Shown one piece after another: positions 14,501 to 26,200 of a stretch of 64,000 nt of DNA. The position numbers and the translations under genes are program-made. This stretch comes from Strix aluco. Taxonomy: Eukaryota > Chordata > Aves > Strigiformes > Strigidae. Where the stretch lies: the NCBI RefSeq assembly GCF_031877795.1, contig NC_133932.1, positions 19,532,180 through 19,596,179 of the forward strand. Reading direction: 5' to 3'. Below the pieces are notes generated by a model. It searched no databases and was not told the origin of the DNA. It worked only from the letters and a program-made list of their open reading frames with translations. Each line of letters opens with the position of its first letter. Position 1 is the stretch's first letter.

Positions 14501-17500
14501 TACCATATGTTGAAACATAGCTGGAGCAAAACTTGGGGAAAGTAACCCATCTCTTTCTAATTGTTCTCCCTAACATTCAAGTTTCCATCTCTGCTGGTTT
14601 TTGTTTGTTTGTCCAAGGAAAAGCAACGGAGAGAATGAAAGTTTTCAGTATTTTATGGAATTCATTTCACTCTCACATCCTGGGCAATGTATTTTAGGAA
14701 GAACTAAATGTTCAACAGCAATACTCAATTCTATCTACATTCAATGAGCCACTACTAGTTTTATAAACTAATAAGGTAATGAACATAACACAGTCAATAT
14801 CAAGACTAATCAGTTGTCCATACACATAGCAGCTATTCTTGCCTATCCTGTTTTTCAACCCTACCTATGAACATGGCAATCAACTTACTTCAAAACTGCA
14901 ATTAGTTTTGGTTTTACTATGGTTCATCTTGGTAAAAAGGAGGAGCTACTGACACCTGGTAAGTTTAATAAGTTCTCCCTACCTACATAATAATAAATTT
15001 ACACTTCTCTTTTTAGCAACAGCCATTGAAACTTTACAAAATTTGACCAGAATGAACCTAACTACTGGTTTCCTTACAGTTAATTTATAGATTTCAAACC
15101 TTTACCAAATCTTTTAAAACAGGATGAGAAAAACTTAGTAAGATATGAAAGAGTCTTTAAAGGGGGTAGGAGTGGAAGCTCAGGAGACTACATCACAACA
15201 CTATCTCTAAGAAATGTGGTAAGCTTAAAAATTCTGTATCACAAGGAAAGAAGGTTTTAGAAGTGAATGAGGATATCAGAGATCAAGGAGAACTGACTTA
15301 TTCTGATAGTTGTTTCTATTGTATCAAGCACCACAACTTCCAACAATCACTCTGAGCTAAAAACTGTTATCAGTTCCTCTCTGCAAACTATTCCAGAGCA
15401 GCAGATTTTCTCTGGATAACCTGCTATGCCAGTTAACACACACACACACAAAAAAAAAAAGTCTTCAGTCTTCCTCCTGGCTAAACAGAGCCATCCTCAG
15501 CAGCGTGACCTTTCACAGAAAAGCAAATAAACCCATCACAGGAAATACTTCAGAGGAATTATGGACTCGCTTCTTTCTTGCAAGAAACCCACGCTGCTAT
15601 TTCTCTAGTCAAATTATTACATGCTATAGTTCATCCATACAGAGGCCTTTATTGTGATGGCACTGAACACTTTACCTGCTATCAGAACTGATACAGTTGT
15701 TAGTCACTGAAATATTGCCACAATGATACAAGATCATAACAAAGGTTTGGGAATTCTTGGGAAAGTATCATGACTGAATAATTACAATTGCCAGCTTCAA
15801 AGCAGAATGTTAATTGGATACTACAGTTTACCACCAACGTTTTTCCCTGTAAAAGCACTGTGATGTTATTAACAACTGAAAGTACTCTGAAACTCAGTCT
15901 CCATCCATGATCCAGCAACAGGACTCCTCCTGCTAGCATTAGGCTAAGACGATGCCCAAACTGAATCAAAGAGCGTTACTGACAGCCTCCCCAAGGTTTG
16001 GCTTTCTCTGGAGACTTCAGATACAAGCACTGTCTGAAATTGAGACTAATTAGCCTATAAATACTGAAGAAAACATAGCTAACAGATACATTGGTAAGAC
16101 CCGCATCTTCCCTCTGTCATCACAGTGGGAACTCTTACCAAATGGTAACACCTGAAGGACACGTCTCAGGTACATATATATTGGCCCGTCTCCATAAGAC
16201 TTTCCTCTGGAACTCTGTCCAGAACCGACTAGGTTTCAGAGCAATTATTTAGAGATCTTGCAAAATCAGACAGAGGTTTGCAAGGATATAAATTCCAGGA
16301 GCAAACTATCTGCATAGAAAGGTACAGTACGATGCACAGATCCTTCCTAGAGCAGCTGTTTTTGAAAGCTGAAAGAGGCTATAAATAGATTGCCACTTGA
16401 TTGCCAGTTCACATGAAGCTTTAAAACACAGAGTACGTAGGAAACCATAGTTAGTTCTCGGATGTCTCTCTTCAATACATAGTCACCTACAGTATTTCCC
16501 ATATTTTATACTGTAGCATAACAGCACCATTCAAATGACTGGTTCACTATGCAAGTATCGTTCATACATACACACCTTCCAACACACTGTGAACTGCATT
16601 GTTAGTTATGGACTTGCTATGAGGGTTCTCCTTTGATTCGCTGGCTGAAAAAGAGCAGTAGACAACAGAGACACATATAACCTACTTTATTTTGTACCGG
16701 TATCCATGATTGTTTTGACAAATTTATAAAAAAATCCTCACCCTAACAAAAACCCCAAACAAAACAAAAAGCAAAAAAATGCACATGGACAATGCCTCGA
16801 ATCTCCCAATACTATTACTAAGTCAAAATGAAATGCCTGACTTGCATTTGTTCTGTCAGACTGTTGAAACAGTATAAAACCAGTATAAATAGGAAGAAAC
16901 CTTACTTCCCATGCTGACGAGATCAGCCATGACCAACAACCAGCGTTACCTATCTGACCACCGTGGTCTCAGTATGTGTCCCAATAACAAAGCTCCTACA
17001 TAGAACTGCTGAAGTCTGAAAGAGAAACGACCCGTATAAGACACTAAACTGCACATAAAAAGGCACAACAAACAACGTGCCCATCTTCTGGTAAAGCTAT
17101 GCTCAAGTAATCACACCTGACTAGCAGCAAAATCAGTGGGTCTATTAAGGCCACAAATGCCATTTTTAATACAAGCACGATGGGTCTAGGAGACAAGCAC
17201 ACCACGTACTAACCCCTTTCGTTAAAAGCAGAAGTCGGTCAGAGCTGAGCAACTCTTGCCACCACCAGTGCTGATTTTAACATCAATTCAGTAGGAAGCC
17301 TCTCCCAGGTCCTGTTTTCTCAGGGCTACAAAACTACTGAACATGTTTAGGCTAAACAAAAAACAGTAAATATGAGACCTTAACCTAGTCACCAGAGGGA
17401 TTTTCTTTTTCACTAAAGGTATGCACATGTTATTGGAGCAGCGTCCAGAAAAGAGATCTTAATAAATCTGGGAAGATGATGTCTTCTGATCAAATCTTAA

Positions 17501-19330
17501 TAATTCAACTGTCAGAGACACAATCATGTAAAAGCAAAGAAGAAGGTCTTACGGTGCTTCTTCAAAGTCTACACACTACAGTCCTAATTTTAACATTGAG
17601 CTTTTCTGCTCCAATTGGAGCAGGGGAAAAAAAAAATTTCCATAAGTATCCAGTCAGAAGGATATCCACATTTGATCATAGAAGTTAGGGCAATCCTCAA
17701 CTAAGACTTGGCCAAGCACAGCTGTCAAGACGTAACAAAAGTCAAAAGCAGTTAGACCATTAGTTCTCAACTTTTTTTAATTTTAGGACCTCAAAAATTT
17801 TTTTCAAAGGAATTATGTGCACGTAGGTTCTACACACACGTACACCCTCTCTATAATAGGTGGAAACCTACCAGCAATGACCTTGTTTTTCTCAATTACC
17901 TGCTGTGGATTACTGAGTGCTCAGGGACGGCAGACAGAAAGCTATTGAGTTAGACTTGGTAATGTGATATGCCACCTTAAATTCCACCAGGAAACCAAAT
18001 GAAAACCAATACCAACCACAGTCAGAAACGCTTGGGAAGTACAAAAAGATACACTTTTTACAACGCTGTAAATAACTTCCATCTCAAGCATTCAACGTTT
18101 CCACTCAAAAGCAGGAATTACTTTGCCACACAAGCACAAAAGAATGTGTTTGAGACCAATAAAGCCATGTTCGCTGGAAAGCCACCTCCCCCCCAAATTA
18201 GTGTCATTATGGTATATACAACAGACCGCCACACCTCCAAAAACACGTGAATATATATTTTTTTAAATATTTTTGGGAAGGGGGAGACGCAGAATGCATG
18301 CAACCTGCGCCGTTACAAAGAATATCGATAGTTCCTTTACACTAGAGAAATCTCCCTGAAGCCTCGTAAACTGAAACTAAGGCTATTTTTAACTGAGGGC
18401 ACTTAGAAAGTGAAAATAACTAGCTTAGCGTCTGACCGAGACAGGAGCAAGAAGCTGAGGCGTATTTAGAGGCACACCCGCCCCCCCCCGATGGCTGCCG
18501 AGCAGTTGTGAACACAAAGACACACTAAATAAGCCGGCACCGAACACGTTCAAGCGGCTCTGCCCGGCATTCAGCTTTCAAACCCCAGGAAACACCGAAA
18601 AGCCCGAAGAACAATCACGCTATTATCCCGGCATTTACGCGTTTTGTTAGCAATCTTTAGAGGCTCAGGGCCGGTAAATCCGGAGCCTGTTCAGCCCGGG
18701 GCATCCACCAGGGCTGCCGCTCTCTCTGGAGCCGCCGCGACTCGCCGCCGCCCAACTTCCCCGCTGGGTTCTCCCTCACGCAACAGTTCCTTCGGCGGGA
18801 GCGCGGGGCGGGCGAGGCCGCCGGGCCGCGGCGGCGGCACCGCACGGAGGGACCGCGGGCCCTGACGCGCCCCGCGGAGCCCCGAGGGCGCGGAGGGCTC
18901 GGGGTGGGGGGAGGTGGGGGGCAGCCCCACGCCGGGCGGAGAAAACTTCGGGGCCGGCGGCCACCGCTGCTGCGGGACAGCCCGGGCAAGAGGGGAAGCG
19001 CGACCGGCGCTGCGGGGGCACCGGGCTCAGCCCCGGGGACGGCTGGCGGCAGCCCCCCCACCGCCGGGTGCGGACCCCCTTCCCACCGCGCCCCGCCCAG
19101 CGCGGGGGGGGGGGGTGGGGGGGAAACCCGCTGCCACCGGCCCCCTCCCCACGCGTGGGGGGACCAGTCCCCTCCTCACCCTGCGCGGGGAGGCGGCTCG
19201 ACGGCGCCCGCCCCCCGCCGCGGCCCCCGCCCTTACCCAGGTAGTGCCTCCGCAGCAGGCCGGGCTCCTCCAGCCCCAGGCTCCGCTTCCGCACGTCCCA
19301 CAGCAGGTGGGGGCAGCGCCCGCGGGACAT
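2507..19330 (-). CDS. DCAF6: DCAF6, CUL4-DDB1 substrate receptor (5' part, exons 1-2)
   Basis: DCAF6 (also NRIP/IQWD1) is a WD40-repeat protein that serves as a substrate receptor of CUL4-DDB1 ubiquitin ligases and as a nuclear-receptor coactivator; this is family knowledge. Two coding exons are visible: join(complement 19237..19330, complement 2507..2568). They encode about 52 residues that begin MSRG, contain [15 protein letters not shown] and continue through [20 protein letters not shown], matching the conserved vertebrate N terminus up to the start of the first WD repeat. The exon 1 donor is GTAAGG and the exon 2 acceptor TTCTTCACAG. The intron is phase 1 and rebuilds a glycine codon. 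The start at 19,330 is chosen because the following residues match the known N terminus. The gene is head-to-head with MPC2. All further exons lie below position 1. Confidence 0.93.
6584..6750. repeat. Imperfect direct duplication, two ~70-bp copies
   Basis: A copy at about 6,584-6,657 recurs at about 6,681-6,750, offset 97 bp. Both start ACATTATG and share GCCTCAAGCTACAGTGCCAC, then similar ends with GATCAAT and TTCAGTTT. Differences are scattered substitutions plus one small indel, so this is an old local duplication. Confidence 0.8.
7896..8010 (+). mobile_element. Possible ancient MIR-like SINE relic
   Basis: The stretch starts CCCCATTTTATAGACACTGA and continues with AAACTG, then a GACAGGGGAAACTGA-like segment, then CAGTACTGCCAGAAACC and CCTCCAGTCC. 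This order resembles the core and 3' part of ancient amniote MIR/CORE SINEs. The similarity is by eye only and the copy is very diverged. A shorter, similar start appears near 4,307. Confidence 0.35.
19237..19330 (-). CDS. DCAF6: DCAF6 coding exon 1 with start codon
   Basis: Ninety-four coding bases, 31 codons plus one base. The translation starts [20 protein letters not shown] and ends at RRHYLG, followed by donor GTAAGG. It closely matches the conserved DCAF6 N terminus. The 5' leader extends upward into the shared promoter. Confidence 0.93.
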
Positions 19331-19638
19331 GGCCCCGCGCGGAGGAAGAGGCGCGGCGGTGGCGGGCGGGAGGGTGCCGGGCGATCCGCTGGTCCCGGCC
19401 GCCCCGCGCGATCACCATGGAAACCAGCCGGCCCCCGCGCGCGCGCGGCGCTCTCACGCCCGCCTCGCGCCGAGGCACCGACAGGGAGCGGGCGGGCGGC
19501 GGGGCCGGCGGCGGCTCCGCGCCCCGCCCCCAGCATGGCGCCCCGCCCCCTCGGAGCCCCGCCCCCCGCCGCAGGGAGGGGCGCAGCGCTCCGAGACCGC
19601 CGGCGTCTCGCGCGAGCTGGCAACGGCGCCCCATGGGG

Positions 19639-19674
19639 CCCCGCCCCGCCCCGCCCCGCCCCGCCCCGCCCCGA
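19639..19674. repeat. CCCCG pentanucleotide repeat / GC-box cluster
   Basis: About seven tandem CCGCC/CCCCG units. Each is a GC-box core able to bind SP/KLF factors. The G-rich minus strand could form a quadruplex; that is inference. Confidence 0.85.
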
Positions 19675-19704
19675 ACGGGGTGGGGGCGGCGTGGACATGG
19701 CGGG

Positions 19705-19712
19705 TGACGTCA
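19705..19712. promoter_or_regulatory. Consensus CRE (CREB/ATF site)
   Basis: A perfect palindromic TGACGTCA within the shared promoter. CREB/ATF proteins bind this core and often do so in CpG-island promoters. Confidence 0.7.
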
Positions 19713-19767
19713 ACGCGCTCGGCTTCGCCGGCCAAACCGGCTCTCGAGCCGAGCGACGAAGCTGCGA

Positions 19768-19781
19768 GGCGGCCATCTTGG
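19768..19781 (-). promoter_or_regulatory. YY1-type element 1
   Basis: The plus strand reads GGCGGCCATCTTGG, so the minus strand carries CAAGATGGC, the YY1 core. Such sites in CpG promoters tend to sit close to the start of transcription. This one would suit the DCAF6 start. Confidence 0.65.
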
Positions 19782-19818
19782 GTTCGGGCGTATAGTCACG
19801 GCTCAGGGTTCCCCGCGC

Positions 19819-19830
19819 CGGCCATCTTGA
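19819..19830 (-). promoter_or_regulatory. YY1-type element 2
   Basis: The plus strand GGCCATCTTGA gives TCAAGATGGCC on the minus strand. This is a second YY1 core about 50 bp from the first. A third, weaker GCCATCT lies near 19,856. Confidence 0.6.
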
Positions 19831-19955
19831 ATGGGAGAGTGAAGCGGCACCAGCGGCCATCTCTGAGCCGGGCGCTCGTGCCCTTCCAGGCCGGGATACC
19901 TCCCCGAGCGCGCTGGCGCCAGCTCTCCTCACGGGGCGGGGGCAGGCCGCGCTAA

Positions 19956-19960
19956 CCAAT
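19956..19960 (+). promoter_or_regulatory. CCAAT box 1 (NF-Y)
   Basis: AACCAATAGCG context, next to GC boxes, upstream of MPC2. A likely NF-Y site. Confidence 0.6.
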
Positions 19961-20006
19961 AGCGCCGCGCGAACCGCTCCGCCCCGCCCCGCCCCTCACA
20001 GAGGCG

Positions 20007-20011
20007 CCAAT
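20007..20011 (+). promoter_or_regulatory. CCAAT box 2 (NF-Y)
   Basis: GCCAATCAGCG context, an excellent NF-Y match, 51 bp after the first CCAAT box. Paired CCAAT boxes near this spacing are common in TATA-less promoters. It lies about 175 bp before the MPC2 start codon. Confidence 0.65.
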
Positions 20012-20182
20012 CAGCGCGCGGGGAGCGGGGCTCCTCCCCCCGGCACGGGGTGACAGGTAGGCGGGGCTCGCTGGCAGCGGTGGAAGGACGGCGGGTCGCG
20101 GAGGGACCCAGCTACCGGCACCCGCCACCGCTGCTGTCCCGCCACCGCCGCCCGGCCCCCGCGTCCCCCTCAGCGCCCCGAC

Positions 20183-20288
20183 ATGGCGGCCGCCGTCGCG
20201 GGGCTCCGCGCCTCCTACCACCGCCTGCTCGACCGCATCGAGCTCAAGCTGCCGCCGCGGTTCCGGCCCTTTTACAACCACCCGGCAG
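20183..20288 (+). CDS. MPC2: MPC2 coding exon 1
   Basis: The 106 coding bases give 35 codons plus one base, from MAAAVAGLRASYHRLL to YNHPA, with donor GTAACG. It encodes the N-terminal amphipathic stretch before the first membrane segment. The intron is phase 1. Confidence 0.95.
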
Positions 20289-23200
20289 GTAACGGGGCGT
20301 CCTCCTCCGCCGGCGGCCCAACGGCTGCCGGGCTGCGCCGCCTCCGCACCAGGGGTCGGGGGCTGAGGGGTCACCTTGGTTGGGCCCGCGGAGGAAGAGG
20401 CGGCGGGTCCCTCCGGGGGCTGCCTGGCGCGGGGAGCCAACGGGGGTGCCAGAGCGCTGGGCACCGGGGTCTGCCGGCGGCGGAGGCGGGGAAGAGGCGG
20501 AATTGGGGCCGCAGAATCGGGCCGGTCCGTTTCCCCTCCTGCGGGTGGGGAAGCCGAATCGGGGCCGCAGAGTCGCACCTCTGTTGCTGTGATTCTGGCA
20601 TGGGGAAAACTGCCCAAGAGTGGGCTTCTGCTTGTTAAGGGGAAACTTCTTTTATCTGGAAAGAAAAAATAAAAAAGGCAGGCACGATACTAATTGTTCC
20701 TCCCGCCTCCTGCAACTCACGAGTGTACTGGAGTGTCCCTATCGTGTTACTCCACGGTTTGAATCCGTAGCTGGGCTACCTGATCCTAATCCAGGGGATG
20801 TGATGATTTCCAAAGGGGCCTGAAGGCTTCAGCAGTCACTTCTTTCAAATGGATGTGCTGAAAAACTAGGGGGGAAGCGCTGCAGGGATTTCTGATCTTC
20901 AAGTGTACTCTGGTTTAAGTCAAGCTTCTCTTTGCTTTCATTTCTTTCTGCCGAATCCAGCACTCCTGCCAAAGACAACTCGTGCCCTGCATGAATCCAC
21001 TCTCGTAGCTGAAGGGCTCCTGTGGAAGGGCTTCGAGTTTCCCTGAAATGAGCTACCCTTACCTGACCTAAAGCTTACCTTTACTTGAGCAAACATGGGT
21101 TTTTTTGTGTTATTAGGGAGAAACCTCTTGTAAAATCATCTGCTTCAGTGCCATTTAGGTGATGTTTGTTATGTAAACAAATTGCATAGGGTAGTTTAAA
21201 AGAGTGATTGATAAAATCCTAAAATTCCATAGGCTGCTGTTTCCACTGTTTTGTTTCAGTGTAATACGCGTCCTTGACTCTTCACTTACCTGGAATATGC
21301 ACTGTGAAAATGGACTTTAGTTTTCAGCCAGTTGGTCCATCCTCCTATAACGGTCTTTTCTTGAAACGAAAATTGTTGCTTTAAAGAAATCACAACTAAA
21401 GAGTGAAAACTGCAGTTGTCAAAATGTCTGATTTGTACTGAATTCACTCGACCTATATATATATTTAACATTAATGCAATTTTTATATATAAAGAGTCAA
21501 TACATCCAGCACTTCCACTGTAAAGGGGCCAAGCCTCTGAGTGCCACATTCACCCTCTGTGAAATGCGGCAGCTTCCAGTTGCTTTTATTGAATACACGG
21601 CATGGCAAGCACTGGGAACCTCTATGTTCATTCATCAGAACTGTAGTACTAACTGGAAAAGGCTTTGGAGGTTCTCTTGCAGTGCCTTTCACTTCACAGA
21701 ACTGCCTGTGGGCCACTTTTGTTCACCACCATAAGGTTGAAATTAATTTTTAAAAAAACCCAAAACATTTTTTAGGGACTCTGAGTCTGTATGTATGTGT
21801 ATATATATATATATATATATATCTGCCATAACCTGTACTGATGGCGTAAGAGAGAAAAGCCACAGAGCAAACAGGTATCGAAACTGAATCTCTGCCACTT
21901 ATGTTTCAGCCTTGAATGTCTTGAAGGTGGGTCTGTGAGAAAGTTATGCAATAGATGTCACTCTGACGGCAAAACAAGTAGGTTAAAAATGAAAGGCTCA
22001 CACTTTATCTCTGGTGATATCTAAGTTTCTAGTCTAATTTAGGAATATAAGTGTCATTATCATGAAATTATAAATCACTTGTGAGAAATGAAGAACAATG
22101 CTTCCTTCTTTTCTGGCACAAAGGCGGCTTCCAGTAAAATAATTGATGCCTGGTCTGAAAAGCTGTTTCTTTGGCTGGCGTTGCACAGAGCGAGGCTGCT
22201 GGAGGAGAGCGAAGGGCCTGGGGTACAGCATACCAACTCCCCAGGCTGCCACAGAGTGGGGAACATCACTCTTGGCAGCTACAGGGAAGCGTGGGCTGAG
22301 CTTGTACTCCCTCTCCTGTGGCCTCTTTGGTTCACTTTGCCTGATTAATCTAAACTCTCCAGAACAAAGACTTCTTACATTTAATAGAAGTTGTAAATTC
22401 TATCAACTGGTCACAGACATGGTATCCAGATTAGCCTCTGGTATGCCCCTGCTCTGATGTGCTGCTGTCAAATTCATCCTTGGAAAAATTGCAGGAGTCA
22501 GGACCTGGGAAGAGCTCGGCCTGGCTGGGTACTTACTTGGAGTGCCTCCAGGAGAGGCGTTTAAGGCGTTTGACAGTCTTCCCTTCTAACAAGTTTGGCT
22601 TGGTACCTTACTTGTCTTCAATTGTTTCTTCCTTTTGTAGCCAACAGTTTTAAATTATCAAGTTATATATTATTAATGAAAATTAATGTTGATTGTCTTG
22701 AAAACTTTACTAGCTGTTTAGGCTATGTCAATTTAATAATTTATACTCGCTCCACGTTCTCTAGTACTCCAAATCTGAATTTGTGTTTTAGAAGAAAATC
22801 GATGATGGCAATTAAAGCTACTTCCATGGGACCTCTGTAAGACTGATTTATATATATTTGCAGCCTGACACTGACATACTAAGTAGCTGCCTAAGAGAAC
22901 AGCAACTGAAGTTTCTATCTTTAAAGGATTAATATTGAGCTCTATTTATTCAACAACATTAAACAGTTTTAGTGGCTCCACAACCCCAGGCATCCTAAGA
23001 AAAATTAAATCCTGTGTAGGTAGAAACATCTAGTTATCCAAGCAAAAAGTAATGTGCTAGTAGTTAGTAACTGCACTTCGAGACTTGATCACTATCACAA
23101 GCAGTGTGGGTCTAAGAGGGCTTTATGGGGCTTTATGCAAAGCTGCCAGGCTGGTTTTTGACATTTTCTGTGCTGCAGTTGCCGTGCCCTTTTATAGGGC

Positions 23201-26200
23201 TTAGTTGGCTTTAAGGTGATGGAGCAACTGATGTTTGCAACAGTTAGTCTTATCCTCCAAGTTAGGAATTGCTTCACAGGTGCTTGCTCTAGCAGCTTGA
23301 TGGTTGATTTTTCCCAAGTCATAGTTTTAAACTTGAGGGTGCTTAAAACAGGGAGTATAAATAGTTACTGCGGGGCCTTTTTAAGGCTGAATTGTTAGTG
23401 AAAAATTAGCTCACATAAAAAACAAGCATCCAAAGTCCTAGTGTTTATCATTTATATTTAAAAACTTTACTCGTAATATGTAACATATTGCAGTGAAAAC
23501 TTGGCTTCATCTTGCATGTTATCAGAATGCTGTGCAGTGGCCTAGCAAGACCTAAAATTTAATGTGTTTTGATGAAATCAGAACCAGTGTCCTGACTGTC
23601 TCCCCGTGTGGCAGATTAATACTTTGGATCGTGGTCTCACTTTTAAGACTTTGAGCAGTAGTCCTAGATTAATGATTTCTGGCATGGTCGGCAGTCTGCA
23701 TGTTGTAGGTGTGGCATTACAGTATGTTGTTTTAACCAACCAGTTGCCATTTTAGCACCGCTATAGGATGTAGGTATTTGTAAGAGAGATGTTTTCCCCC
23801 AGATCCTGTTCCATTGACTTTTCTCCTTTCCTTCTGTAGATTTTGTCCTCTCCTTCCATAATCCTTCTTTGCTGATTGGGGTGTAGGGTTGATTGGTTGA
23901 TTGTTTCTGCTAGAAAGACATGGTTATTCAGAGGTGCGGATTGGAGGTGAATGAGGACACTCTCCTTGTGACATTTACTGCTACTTATGTTTGCAATTTG
24001 TACTCTCTCTTTAACCATCTAATGCTGCTGTGCAGCATGTCTTCTGTAGCATGAAGAGGTGGGCTGTGGTTTGGGAAGGGAAGGAGGGACTGACTTGTTA
24101 CAATACCAGTAATAAAATATTTGGGGGTTTTGGTTTAAAAGGTTCAGTTCACAAATACTTCAACTACTAATTCTGTTAGTCCAGCTGCAGAGGAGATTTT
24201 AATCATTATATAGAAACTGTCTTCGCTATTCCTAGGCCTTATCATAACTCTTTTCATAATAAATGTATTTTGCCTGCTCTAGTGTCCTGGTTTGCTTAAA
24301 AATGGAAATACAAAATCCTACTCATCTGTTGCAGAAATGGGTGAACTGATTACACAACTGAAGGTTGATGCACTGAGTTGATGAACTATGAGTATTAGGT
24401 GATAGAGCTTGTACAGTGGTAGAAACAGTGCTAATATACACAATTCGTTATTAAAAAAACCTCAAAATAATCCCAAAACTTACTGTGGATATTAAAACAG
24501 CTACATCTCACTGAATAATTTAACTTCTTTTTTTTTCCCCCCTCCTCCCACAGGTCCCAAAACAGTGTTTTTCTGGGCACCTATTATGAAATGGGTAAGT
24601 ATAAGATGCCAGATGGTGTCTGGATGTCAATCAGAGGGCAATCTGCAGCAACCCATTGAGCAAGCAAGAGTTTCCCAGCAGATACCTCAGCCTACAGAAA
24701 GGTTTAATACCAAGGCTTTAATTTTTAATATATGGAGAGGAACAAAATCAGCTTTAATAACACATAGCACAATGTGGAAGGGATACAGCGGGGGGAAAAA
24801 TGCTCTGTGGAAAAACTGTACTCTTCACTGAAAGTTTCACAAAAGCTTTCTCTTGTGAAACACTAACTGTTGCTCAAGGTAGGCCTGAGGTGGCATCATT
24901 CAAAACTCTTTTAAAGCATGTGTTTCTTCTGAGATTGAGGAATTTGAAGACTATCTTAAGGAAGCCAATTCCTAAGCCTCATAGTTTGAAGGCAGGTTAA
25001 AGTGTGTCAGAGAGCAAGGTAATCTTGAGAAAACAAAAGAAAAAAGGCAACTGCCATTTTGGCTATCAGTAGCTCTCTGCTTCCCATGCAGTTCTGCTTC
25101 CCACTTGGTTACATGCCTTGGTGAAGTATATGCCTCCTCCTAATTCACTGTGCTCTTCCTAGTTGTTGTATTGGTACAGATAAAATAAGTGACGTTTAAA
25201 ATCATAAAGCTGTTTAATCTCCTTGTTTGATAACAAGCAAGGATATAACCTGCTCTTCCTATTGTCAGCTGGTTTGTAAATTTGCCATTGTGAACCCCAA
25301 CTTTTTATAGGCCACAGGCAACACGTTATGGCCTAAGCTGTAGCTTGGTTTCTTTGTCAGACTCCACTGGAGCTCCAGTAACCCTGGTTAACCTTCCCCT
25401 GTCGCAGGGGCTCTCCTAGGTAGGCAACGTGCTCTCCAGCCTGAGCATACAGGCAACTCTTCTGAGCAGGCCGGTGTCGACTGCTGCTGTATCAAAAGAG
25501 CTTACACACAGATGGTTTTTCTTTTGTGAACATGCAGGAAAAGTTCTCTAAGCTCACAGTGAAGTTCTTCACTGAGAAGTTAAAATTACTTTCCCCCTAC
25601 ATGGCAAAGGCGTGTTTACTGCAGTTCCCCGAGCGTGCTGAAAGTCTGCACCTCCATGGCACCACGGCACCAGTATCAGTCCCGTCAGTGAGGCAGCACA
25701 CGGAAGTGTCTGCCCTTGAAAACTGGTTTCTTGATTGGAGCCAAAGGAGTCCGTAGTGGCAGTCAGTGAGTTAAAAGCATTAGGACACTCTCTTATTTGT
25801 GGGATTTTGGTTTTGGGGTTGGTTTTTTTTTTTGTGAACTTGTGTAACACGAACATGAAATTGTATTTCCAGTAGAGGGCAATAACACAACAAAACAGAT
25901 CAAGCAGCATGTTTGCTAGTAATGCTGTCAAGTAGATCAGCCAAGCTATTCCTCACTTCACCTGGAAGTTTTCTACTTATACTGAAATTATATTAAAAAA
26001 GAAGCACTTTCACCTCCTCACATGAAGCTGAGTATCACACCTACATCTCTACCAGCAGTATCTTAGCCTGAGCTTTAGGAATAAGGGCCTTCATTAGATA
26101 AGCTTCTCTTTGTTGCCTGAAAACCAATTTTTTTTTTTTTCATCTGCTTTCTTAAGCAGCTGTGCTTAAATTAACCTTGTTCTTAAATTAATATAAAATT

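Larger units (their letters stand above)
2569..19236 (-). other. DCAF6: DCAF6 intron 1
   Basis: A 16.7 kb intron with GTAAGG donor and TTCACAG acceptor. Most of it is AT-rich unique sequence with no coding signal. It contains an imperfect 70-bp direct duplication near 6.6 kb and a possible ancient SINE relic near 7.9 kb. The last several hundred bases before exon 1 are part of the CpG island. Open frames here are short, mutually overlapping and unlike any family I know. Confidence 0.8.
19331..20182. promoter_or_regulatory. Bidirectional DCAF6/MPC2 promoter and 5' leaders
   Basis: The 852 bp between the two diverging start codons must hold both promoters and both 5' leaders. There is no obvious TATA box. 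It contains a GC-box cluster, one consensus CRE, two clear YY1-type elements and two CCAAT boxes 51 bp apart. This is the usual make-up of a housekeeping bidirectional promoter. The exact transcription start sites cannot be read from sequence alone. Confidence 0.85.
18480..20580. promoter_or_regulatory. CpG island over DCAF6/MPC2 start sites
   Basis: G+C and CpG density jump sharply here compared with the AT-rich flanks. The island covers DCAF6 exon 1, MPC2 exon 1, the region between them and the first parts of both introns. Long open frames on both strands inside it reflect the scarcity of stop codons in GC-rich DNA and are not genes. Confidence 0.9.

Noticed and set aside
18644-20672. Many long open frames on both strands (up to 310 codons) in the GC-rich block
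   Set aside because: They overlap each other in nearly all frames, are Pro/Ala/Arg/Gly-rich and reflect few stop codons in a CpG island. Only the DCAF6 and MPC2 first exons are supported.
20757-20771. tRNA-like T-arm: GGTTTGAATCC with ACGG/CCGT stem
   Set aside because: No matching A box, acceptor stem or anticodon arm upstream, so it is probably a chance B-box.
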